Shown here: piece after piece, positions 14,331 to 20,913 of the stretch
How positions within the stretch are numbered: the first letter of the stretch is position 1
Layout: each line of letters opens with the position of its first letter
Assembly: GCA_036399695.1 (NCBI GenBank)
Contig: DASWMP010000239.1
Coordinates: 1-23,561 of the forward strand
Length of the DNA stretch: 23,561 bases
Source of the DNA: DASVEE01 sp036399695
GTDB lineage: Bacteria > Acidobacteriota > Thermoanaerobaculia > Gp7-AA8
Direction: 5' to 3'
Made by a program: the position numbers and the translations under genes
Notes under the pieces: model-generated
What the model saw: the letters and a program-made list of their open reading frames with translations, nothing else
Databases searched by the model: none
Told to the model about the DNA's origin: nothing

Positions 14331-15776
14331 TCAGCTCGCGCCCTTGCCGCTCAACACCGCGGGGATGGTCCGCAAAAGAATCTTCAGATCCAGCGACGGG
14401 GACCAGTTGTCGATGTACTGCAGGTCGAGCTGCATCCAGTGGTCGAAGTCGTGGATGTTGTTGCGGCCACTGACCTGCCAGAGGCACGTCAGGCCCGGCT
14501 TCATCGACAGGCGGCGGCGGTGCCAGCGGTGGTAGGAGGCCACTTCCTCGGGGATGGGCGGACGGGGGCCGACGAGGCTCATGTCCCCCTTCAGCACGTT
14601 CCAGAGCTGCGGGACCTCATCGAGGGAGAACTTGCGGAGGATGCGCCCGACCGGTGTGACGCGGGGGTCGTTCTTCGCCTTGAAAGCGGGGCCGGTGAGC
14701 TCGTTGAGGTGGGCCACCTCGTCGCGCCGCTCGTGGGCGTCCTCGATCATCGTGCGGAACTTGTAGAGCGTGAACATGCGGCCGTTGAGGCCGATGCGTT
14801 TCTGCTTGAAGACGACCGAGCCGGGGGACGTGAGCCTGATCGCCAGGGCCGCGATGAGCGTCACGGGCAGCGACAGCGCCAGTAGCAGCACCGAGATGGC
14901 CACGTCGAGGAGGCGCTTGAAGGCGAGCTGCGTCTCGTCCGACGGCGTGGTCGTGAACGTGAGGAACGGGACGCCTTCCAGCTCTTCGAGCTCGATGCGG
15001 GCCACGCGGTTCTGGAAGAAGTTCATGGCGATGCGCGTGCGGATGCCGAGCTCCTCGCACATCAGGAAGATCTGCTTCATCTCGTCCAGCTTCTTGCGCG
15101 TGACGGCGAAGACGATCTCGTCGACCGGCTCCGGGATCTCGTCGTGCTCGAGGAGGCGGCGCAGATCGGGCACGCTGCCGTAGATCGGATAGCGCGTCCA
15201 GCCGTTCGAGAGATGGTGGCCGTCGCTGACGAACCCGAGGATCTTGTAGCCCCAGTACTTGTGCTGGACGATCATCCGGGCGATGTCGGTGGCCCGGCGG
15301 CCGGTGCCGACGATGAGGACCGTGCGGTAATTCAGGCCCTTCGAGCGGACCCAGCGCGCCAGCACGCGGACCAGGATCTTCTCGGCCACGAGCAGCAGGA
15401 TGCTGAAGACGCCGAAGAGGATGAACCAGGCGCGGGAGAGCTGCCGGAGCGGCAGGAGGTAGGCGAGCGTCGCGAGCAGGACGATCCCGAGGCCGTTGAC
15501 GCGGATCGTGGTGAGCGCTTCGCGCGTCAGGGGGATGGTGCGGTGGCTGTGGTACGTGTGATAGCTGAAAAAGAGGACCGACCAGATCAGCAGGACCAGC
15601 GGATAAATCTTCAAATACTCCGCGAGGGGAAAGAGGCCGGTGGGAAAAACCGTCGGCGCGAGACGGGGCATCACCACATCACGGATGAAGAAAGCGGCGA
15701 AGAACGCGACGGACGTCAACGCGAGGTCGACCCCGTAAACCACTCTCGCAACCAGACTCGCCTGCTGTTTCAGCAT
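14331..15776 (-). CDS. Undecaprenyl-phosphate sugar-1-phosphate transferase (WcaJ/EpsL-like)
   Basis: This 481-residue polytopic protein is predicted to move a hexose-1-phosphate from a nucleotide sugar onto polyprenyl phosphate, the first step of exopolysaccharide or O-antigen assembly. About four N-terminal membrane helices (16-32, 58-72, 91-110, 116-134) precede a degenerate Rossmann-like domain (about 150-250, VLIVGTGRRA). A membrane-embedded helix (about 288-312) leads into the catalytic domain, with FKQKRIGLNGRMF, the D386-E387 pair in KFSLDEVPQLWNV, GDMSLVGPRPP, and PGLTCLWQVSGRN. The domain order is that of glucose- or galactose-specific large monotopic transferases; the exact sugar is not readable. 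No good Shine-Dalgarno precedes ATG 15776; the gap to the preceding glycosyltransferase is 37 nt. Confidence 0.93.
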   Translation of the reverse strand: MLKQQASLVARVVYGVDLALTSVAFFAAFFIRDVVMPRLAPTVFPTGLFPLAEYLKIYPLVLLIWSVLFFSYHTYHSHRTIPLTREALTTIRVNGLGIVLLATLAYLLPLRQLSRAWFILFGVFSILLLVAEKILVRVLARWVRSKGLNYRTVLIVGTGRRATDIARMIVQHKYWGYKILGFVSDGHHLSNGWTRYPIYGSVPDLRRLLEHDEIPEPVDEIVFAVTRKKLDEMKQIFLMCEELGIRTRIAMNFFQNRVARIELEELEGVPFLTFTTTPSDETQLAFKRLLDVAISVLLLALSLPVTLIAALAIRLTSPGSVVFKQKRIGLNGRMFTLYKFRTMIEDAHERRDEVAHLNELTGPAFKAKNDPRVTPVGRILRKFSLDEVPQLWNVLKGDMSLVGPRPPIPEEVASYHRWHRRRLSMKPGLTCLWQVSGRNNIHDFDHWMQLDLQYIDNWSPSLDLKILLRTIPAVLSGKGAS

Positions 15777-15813
15777 GTAACCGCTCTATTTACGGAAGTT
15801 CCGGCCTCCGCGT

Positions 15814-16893
15814 CTAGAGGGAATCGAAGAGAGCCTCATACGCGTCGGTAATTGCTTTCCAGGAATACCGCTCCGCGGCCCTTTTCCGCGCTCGCGTCCG
15901 GTAAGTCTCTCGCAGACCCGGACTTGCGAGCCATTCTCGAAGTGTGCCCGAGAGGCTCTCTTCCGGCCGGAATCGGAAAAAACCGACGCTGTCTCCCCCT
16001 ACTTCCCTGTTCTCGGGCGTGTCGTGAGCGAGCACGGCGCCGCCGGAGCCCATCGCTTCGATGAGCGCGGGATGGGTGCCGCCCACCTCCGTCGCCTGGA
16101 TGTAGAGGAGGGTTCGCCGCTGGAGCGTCCGGTAATCGGCGCCGTAGAGGGCGCCGGGGAAAAGGATCTTGTCGCTCGCGTGCCGATGCAGCTCGGCGAC
16201 TAAGCCGTGCGCATACAGCCCTTTGCCCAGCATGACGAGCGGCGGCGCGTCCTCCAGCTTCTCGTACGCCTGCACCACCTCGAGGGGATTGTTCTCAGGC
16301 TCGAAGCGGCTGACGTAGAGCAGGTAGTTACCGGGCTGCAGGCCGAGGCGCGTCAGGACGTCGCTGTCCGGCTCGTCGGGAAAATCGGACCCATAGCCGA
16401 TCGTGACGGTGCGGGCGGCGTAGTGCTCGCGGTAGTAGTCGGCGATGACGTCCGCGTCGGCGACAACGGCATCGGCGAAACTGACGGACATCGTCTCCCC
16501 TGCCGCATAGACCATCCGCCCGAGGATGTTCCACTTGCGCCGCTTCCGCTCGATGCCGTCCACGTTGATGGCCGTGCGGATGCGCTTCGCCGCCAGCAGC
16601 GGGAGAACGAAGGCATTGGCCGCGTTGCAGACCAGGACGACGTCAAAGTCACGGCGCAGCGCATCGAGCGCGGAGAGGGCGGCGTGGCTGACGGTCTCCA
16701 GGTACTTGTGGGAGAGCGACGGCAGCACGATGCGGTGGATGCCTTCCCAGGTCTCGGGGCCTTGCTCCCGGCAGTAGACGGAAACGTGATGCCCCCGCGC
16801 CACGAGACGCTTGCCCAGTTCCGCGGCAAAGGTCTCGAAGCCGCCGTAGTTCGGCGGGACGCCGCGGGTGCCGAGGATGGCGAGCTTTTTCAT
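15814..16893 (-). CDS. GT4-type glycosyltransferase with DUF1972 N-terminus
   Basis: This 359-residue GT-B enzyme has the DUF1972-type opening LAILGTRGVPPNYGGFET (residues 4-21), found in rhamnosyl- and related transferases of capsule and exopolysaccharide clusters. A C-terminal donor-binding half contains LLYVSRFEPENNP (191-203) and GGTHPALIEAMGSGG (271-285). It is predicted to act in the cytoplasm on the lipid-linked acceptor early in repeat-unit assembly. The frame extends to 16959, but those residues translate the palindrome at 16898-16970; homology and ATG put the start at 16893, with the repeat only 4 nt upstream and no room for a normal ribosome site outside it. It sits just before the initiating sugar transferase. 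Confidence 0.88.
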   Translation of the reverse strand: MKKLAILGTRGVPPNYGGFETFAAELGKRLVARGHHVSVYCREQGPETWEGIHRIVLPSLSHKYLETVSHAALSALDALRRDFDVVLVCNAANAFVLPLLAAKRIRTAINVDGIERKRRKWNILGRMVYAAGETMSVSFADAVVADADVIADYYREHYAARTVTIGYGSDFPDEPDSDVLTRLGLQPGNYLLYVSRFEPENNPLEVVQAYEKLEDAPPLVMLGKGLYAHGLVAELHRHASDKILFPGALYGADYRTLQRRTLLYIQATEVGGTHPALIEAMGSGGAVLAHDTPENREVGGDSVGFFRFRPEESLSGTLREWLASPGLRETYRTRARKRAAERYSWKAITDAYEALFDSL

Positions 16894-16897
16894 CTTG

Positions 16898-16970
16898 GAG
16901 TGCGGTGGCGAAAGCCACCGCTCTTTTACACGTGTAGCAGAGCGGTGGCTAGCCGCCACCGCACTCCGAG
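16898..16970. repeat. Dispersed palindromic element, copy 2
   Basis: Same design as the copy at 1-72: GCGGTGGC-type hairpins on both sides of TACACGTGTA (16927-16936), ending in the shared CCGAGAT. It fills most of the 87-nt gap between two cluster genes and lies at -5 to -77 relative to the downstream start, so it is transcribed as a 5' leader structure. Confidence 0.92.
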
Positions 16971-16980
16971 ATTGCTCTGC

Positions 16981-17970
16981 TCACCGGAACCACCTGGCCA
17001 GCTCCCGGTCGCTCACCTTGCGCCGGCTCTGCACGGCGCGCCGCTTCTCGCGAATCCGCGCACGGTTCCGCCAGAGCCACGCAAACGCCGGCAGCGAGCT
17101 GCGCTCCACCATCAGCGTCGCAGCCACCACCACCGCATCCCGGAACAGCTCGAACGGCAGATTCCGCAGCGCGAGATACCACCCCTGATTCTTCGACCGC
17201 AACAGAAAGCGGTTCTTCACCGAGTGCATGTTGATCTCGGCCGGCAGCGACCGCCGCGCCTCCGGCGTCACGCGCCGCACGTGATACGCCACGGCCGCCG
17301 GCACGCACAGGAACCTCCAGCCGAACAGCCGTCCCCGCCACGCCAGATCGGCGTCTTCGCGATACGCAAAAAAGTCTTCATCGAGGATCTCCCCCTCGAC
17401 GGCTACGTCGCGCAGGAACGACATCCGGTACAGCGCGGCGGCGCCGGACACCCCGAACACCTCGTGGAAGTTGGCGGTTGGCGGTTGGCGGTTGGCGGTA
17501 GTAGAACCCTCCTCTGCCAACTGCCTACTGCCAACCGCCAACTCCTCGGTGATGTCGAGATGCCGTCCGTTGCGCGTCATGCGCATGCCCATCGAGTCGA
17601 TGCCCGCGGACGGCGTGATGTCGTAGCCCTGCGCCCGCAGCAGCTTGCCGGTCGCGGCGCCGTAATCGTCGCCGGCGCGGCGAAGCGCCTCGATCAGCAG
17701 GGCCGCGTAATCGGGCGTGAGGAAGCAGTCGGGATTCACGACCAGCACGAACTCCCCGCGCGCAACCGCCACGCCCTGGTTGACGGCGGCGCTGAAGCCG
17801 CGGTTCGTCGCGTTCCTGATCGTGGCGTGCACCTCGGAACCATCCGTCGAGGCGTTGTCGACCACGATCAACTCCGTCTCGACACCACGCTGGCCGGCAA
17901 TGCCTTCGAGGCAGCGACGGAGGTACGGCGCGCTGTTCCAGGTGACGAGGACGATCGAGACGAGCGTCAC
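16981..17970 (-). CDS. GT2 family glycosyltransferase carrying an in-frame repeat
   Basis: This 329-residue GT-A enzyme resembles WbbL-like rhamnosyltransferases. VSIVLVTWNS opens the nucleotide-binding fold, DNASTDGS (38-45) contacts donor, NPDC (79-82) stands in place of the DxD motif, and EDADLAWR (205-212) holds the catalytic base region. Residues 144-167 are the translation of a TTGGCGG-type hairpin repeat, placed between the central sheet and the EVFGVSGAAALYR strand. The C-terminal tail is basic and amphipathic, with a hydrophobic stretch (about 264-290) suggesting peripheral membrane contact. GTG 17970 overlaps the preceding gene's stop by 4 nt (GTGA), so it is translationally coupled. 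The donor sugar is unknown. Confidence 0.88.
   Translation of the reverse strand: MTLVSIVLVTWNSAPYLRRCLEGIAGQRGVETELIVVDNASTDGSEVHATIRNATNRGFSAAVNQGVAVARGEFVLVVNPDCFLTPDYAALLIEALRRAGDDYGAATGKLLRAQGYDITPSAGIDSMGMRMTRNGRHLDITEELAVGSRQLAEEGSTTANRQPPTANFHEVFGVSGAAALYRMSFLRDVAVEGEILDEDFFAYREDADLAWRGRLFGWRFLCVPAAVAYHVRRVTPEARRSLPAEINMHSVKNRFLLRSKNQGWYLALRNLPFELFRDAVVVAATLMVERSSLPAFAWLWRNRARIREKRRAVQSRRKVSDRELARWFR
17470..17542. repeat. TTGGCGG heptamer hairpin inside a coding region
   Basis: Four tandem TTGGCGG units on the left (17471-17498) face GCCAACTGCCTACTGCCAACCGCCAAC-type inverted units on the right, separated by about 18 nt. The reading frame of the glycosyltransferase stays open through the roughly 72-nt insertion, giving about 24 extra residues rich in Ala, Asn, Gln, Pro and Thr (LAVGSRQLAEEG then TTANRQPPTAN). 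Confidence 0.92.
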
Positions 17971-18977
17971 GGCCACCGGTCGAAGGCTTTGCGCAGCACG
18001 TTCGAGTAGGCGTGAACGGCGGCGCGGCGCCCGAGGTCGCGGCGCAGGAGACCGGCGGCAGCGGCGAGGACGCGCAGCATCATCCCGGCGATGATGGCCC
18101 AGCGCAGCGCTTCGGCCTGACCGGCCGAAAGCCACTTCTTCCCGTACCGCCACATGTTGCGATACCAGACCTCGTTGAACTTGGCGAAGGAGATGTGCTC
18201 GAGGCTTGCGCCGCCGTAGTGCCGCACCTTCGCTGCCGGTACCACATACACGGCCTGCTTCGCGTCGGCGAGGCGGCGGCAGTAATCGACGTCCTCGAAC
18301 CAGGCGGGCTCGAACTGTTCGTCCAGCGGCCCCACCTCGTCGAACACCTCACGCCGGATCAGCAGCGCGGCAGCCGCCGGCTGTTCGATGCGCCGCGGCT
18401 CCGTGAGATCGAGGTCGCGATAGCGATAGCGCGCCGTGTGGCGGTTCTTCGGGAAGAGCTTCCCCCAGCCGAAGACCTCCGCCACGAAAGTCCCGAGCGT
18501 CGGCAGACGCCGGAGCTGGAACTCCCGCTGCGAGTCGCCGCTCTCGTCTTCGAGCAGCGGCGCGGCGGCGGCGATCGTGGGATGCGCTTCCAGGAACTGG
18601 AACAACTGCGTCAGCGCGCGGGGAGCGAGCTCGCAATCGGGATTCAGCAGGAAGACGTACCGGCCGCGCGAATCGCGGAACGCCCGATTCGTCCCGGCGG
18701 CAAAGCCGATGTTCGTCGGCGACTCGATGAGGCGATAGTTGGGTTGGGCGGAAGAAGAATCCCCGCTCCAGCCAACAGTCTCCAGCGTCGCGTCCTCGGA
18801 GGCGTTGTCGTACACGACCACCTCGTACTCCAGCCCCTCACAGGCGGCCGGGATCGACCGGAGACAGCGCTCGATCCATCGTTCGCTGTTCCACGTCACG
18901 ATGAGGATCGAAAGGTCGGGCGAGCGCACCTCCGTCCGTGCATCGATGGTGGGCGCTTCGAGGATCAGTTCAGCCAT
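17967..18977 (-). CDS. GT2 family glycosyltransferase (rhamnosyltransferase-like)
   Basis: This 336-residue enzyme has LSILIVTWNSERWIERCL at the N-terminus, DNAS (57-60), NIGFAAGTN (89-97), NPDC (112-115) in the metal-binding position and EDVDYCRR (228-235), the usual GT2 sequence order. A helical C-terminal part after NEVWYRNMWRYGKKW (about 274-336) with a hydrophobic stretch suggests membrane association. It probably adds one sugar to the lipid-linked repeat unit. ATG 18977 overlaps the upstream GT4 gene by 13 nt; the long open frame above it is antisense noise. It is the second of three GT2 genes in this cluster and the only one without a visible repeat insertion. Confidence 0.9.
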   Translation of the reverse strand: MAELILEAPTIDARTEVRSPDLSILIVTWNSERWIERCLRSIPAACEGLEYEVVVYDNASEDATLETVGWSGDSSSAQPNYRLIESPTNIGFAAGTNRAFRDSRGRYVFLLNPDCELAPRALTQLFQFLEAHPTIAAAAPLLEDESGDSQREFQLRRLPTLGTFVAEVFGWGKLFPKNRHTARYRYRDLDLTEPRRIEQPAAAALLIRREVFDEVGPLDEQFEPAWFEDVDYCRRLADAKQAVYVVPAAKVRHYGGASLEHISFAKFNEVWYRNMWRYGKKWLSAGQAEALRWAIIAGMMLRVLAAAAGLLRRDLGRRAAVHAYSNVLRKAFDRWP

Positions 18978-20071
18978 TCCAGTATCGCGTCCACCAGTGG
19001 ACGCGTGACGACTTCCCACGCGAACCGCGGCTGGATGCGTTCGAGATTCTTTACGCAATCTGAGTAGAAAGTGTCGTCCGTGAGCAAACGCCGCACCGCG
19101 GCCGCGACCCCCTCGACGTCCTCGGGCGAGACGACGAGCCCCAGTCCTTCCCTTTCGACCAGTTCCGCGGCGAACCCCTGTACCGTGGCAACGACCGGAA
19201 CGGCGGCGGCGATCGCATCGAATAGCCGCGTGCGGATCGAGTACTCCGCCTCCGCCGTCGGACGGTGCAGCATGATAGCGATTTTGCCGGACCTGAGCCA
19301 CGCAAGTCTTTGGGAGTACGGGATCCAGTCGGCATTGGCGGACACATGGGGTCCGCCTGTCGCCAGCATCCGGTCGAAGCGGCTCTCCCGCCGCCGGTCG
19401 ACGACGTTGACGACGTTCGGCCGGGCCCGCCCGAGGAACAGGAGCTTGCATCGCAGCCCCTCGCCGTTCAGACGGACGATCGCCTCGATGGCCGTGGCCG
19501 GATCGAGCCACTCCCATACTCCCCCACCCCAGACCACCACGTTGTCCTGAGGCTTCGGGCAGACGCGGACTTCAGCCATGTCGATGCCGAACGGGACCGT
19601 GATCCAGGGAGCGTCATTCGCCTGCAGCCCCCGGTAAAAGTGCTTCTGCCGCTCGGAAGCGGCGATCAGCAGGTCGCCGTCGATCATGGCCGCTGAGAGC
19701 CGCCACCACTCCGCCGCCAGATGCACGCGCTGCCGGAGGGAAGGGAACGTGCCGTACAGCTCCCGCAGCTCGAGGACCGTAGGATCGAACATGTCGTAGA
19801 TGACCCGCTGCCCACGGCGCTTGCGCCCGAAACGGCGGGCCGGCTGGCCGATCAGCACGTCCGCGTCGCGCATAGCCGCGCGAGCATCCGGAGAGTTGTG
19901 CTGGAGCACGATGGGTCCCATAGGTCCGATCTGTCCCATCGGGGCCCCCGTCTGAGCCACGAGCGCCGTCTCGACATGCTTCGCCAGCTCGCGGGCAAAG
20001 TTCCAGGCGCGGATGCCCGGCCCGGCCATCCGGTCACCCACGACATCCGGCGTATGGACCACAACCCTCAT
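18965..20071 (-). CDS. GT4-like glycosyltransferase with in-frame nonamer repeat
   Basis: This 368-residue GT-B enzyme has the donor/acceptor opening MAGPGIRAWNFARELAKH (15-32), the DMFDPTVLE helix typical of related cluster glycosyltransferases, a mid-protein VVVWGGGVWEWLDP strand-turn, and a C-terminal RTRLFDAIAAAVPVVAT donor-site segment. After LVAQTG an unusual GAPMGQIGPMGPI stretch (about residues 42-54) is encoded by 9-nt repeats; it falls in the loop between two N-terminal strands. ATG 20071 overlaps the preceding gene by 4 nt (ATGA). Donor and linkage are unknown. Confidence 0.85.
   Translation of the reverse strand: MRVVVHTPDVVGDRMAGPGIRAWNFARELAKHVETALVAQTGAPMGQIGPMGPIVLQHNSPDARAAMRDADVLIGQPARRFGRKRRGQRVIYDMFDPTVLELRELYGTFPSLRQRVHLAAEWWRLSAAMIDGDLLIAASERQKHFYRGLQANDAPWITVPFGIDMAEVRVCPKPQDNVVVWGGGVWEWLDPATAIEAIVRLNGEGLRCKLLFLGRARPNVVNVVDRRRESRFDRMLATGGPHVSANADWIPYSQRLAWLRSGKIAIMLHRPTAEAEYSIRTRLFDAIAAAVPVVATVQGFAAELVEREGLGLVVSPEDVEGVAAAVRRLLTDDTFYSDCVKNLERIQPRFAWEVVTRPLVDAILEWLN
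19908..19945. repeat. GGGACCTAT nonamer repeat inside the GT4 gene
   Basis: On the coding strand ATGGGACAG, ATCGGACCT and ATGGGACCC follow one another at a 9-nt period. Nine nucleotides keep the frame, giving Gly-Pro-Met/Ile triplets. It is a single arm of the element that appears as a two-armed inverted repeat at 20704-20772. Confidence 0.85.
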
Positions 20072-20913
20072 GCGAAAAGACCCTGAATCATCCCACGGAC
20101 GGACGTACGTCCGCGGAGGGCCAGCTTCAGGTCTTCCCAGAGGAGGGCACAAATACTTCCGACGCCGCGATGCAGCTTCGCCACGCGGTAGCGGTTGCGC
20201 GTCCGCAGGCGCAGCGCTTCCCTGCCCAGGATGCTGGCCGTCTGCGAGCCGCGATGGGTGGCCTTCACGACCGGCAGCACGGTGATACGCCAGCCGTCGC
20301 GGCGGAGCCGGGCGCAGAGCTCGACGTCCTCGTAATAGGCGAAGAAGCTCGGATCGAAGACCCGCGCGCCGAGCGGTGCCACGCGATAGAGCGCGGCCGT
20401 AGCGGAGACGCCCCAGGCCACGGCCAGCGGCGTCCCGACCGGCGAGCCGTGACCGATCTGCCGGAACGTGCCGTCGCCGATCTCGATCCCGGCACCGTCG
20501 ATCAGGCCGTCCTCCCGGCGGATGATGGTCTGTACGGCGGCCAGACGGGGATCGCGGTCCATGGCCTCACGCACCTGCTGCAGCCAGTCGCGGTCGAGGA
20601 TGACATCGTTGTTGACGAGCGCCACGAAGGGGGCGGTCACCTGGCGGAAGGCGGCGTTGACACCGCCGGTGAAGCCGAGATTGGTGTCACTGCGCAGGAG
20701 CACGATGGGACCTATCGGACCTATGGGGGTCTCGTTTCTCCCATCTGTCCTACGGGTCCCGTCAGTCCCATCAACTCTCGTGGCCACGCGCGAGCCGTTA
20801 TCGAAAACGATGATCTGCCGCGGCGCGAGCGTCTGCGCGCGCAGCGACTCGAGGCAGGCCGCCAGCATGGCGCCGCCGTCGATGTCCAGCACGATGACGT
20901 CCACGTCACTCAT
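20068..20913 (-). CDS. GT2 family glycosyltransferase with in-frame nonamer inverted repeat
   Basis: This 281-residue short GT2 enzyme has VDVIVLDIDGG in place of the usual nucleotide-binding start, DNGS (38-41), NLGFTGGVN (78-86), NNDV (101-104) as the metal motif and EDVELCAR (195-202). Residues about 47-70, between DNGS and the LLRSDTNLGF strand, are Gly-Asp-Thr and Gly-Pro-Ile triplets encoded by the repeat at 20704-20772. The usual donor-contact loop is there, so activity could be altered, yet all other motifs are intact. ATG 20913 overlaps the upstream membrane-protein gene by 8 nt, and its own stop overlaps the next start by 4 nt. Confidence 0.87.
   Translation of the reverse strand: MSDVDVIVLDIDGGAMLAACLESLRAQTLAPRQIIVFDNGSRVATRVDGTDGTRRTDGRNETPIGPIGPIVLLRSDTNLGFTGGVNAAFRQVTAPFVALVNNDVILDRDWLQQVREAMDRDPRLAAVQTIIRREDGLIDGAGIEIGDGTFRQIGHGSPVGTPLAVAWGVSATAALYRVAPLGARVFDPSFFAYYEDVELCARLRRDGWRITVLPVVKATHRGSQTASILGREALRLRTRNRYRVAKLHRGVGSICALLWEDLKLALRGRTSVRGMIQGLFA
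20704..20772. repeat. GGGACCTAT nonamer inverted repeat inside a GT2 gene
   Basis: GATGGGACCTATCGGACC and the following CTATGGG on the left face CCCATCTGT, CCTACGGGT, CCCGTCAGT and CCCATC on the right, about 12 nt apart. Both arms have a 9-nt period, so the frame is kept in either direction. It encodes a Gly-Thr-Asp-rich and then a Gly-Pro-Ile-rich stretch. Confidence 0.9.
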
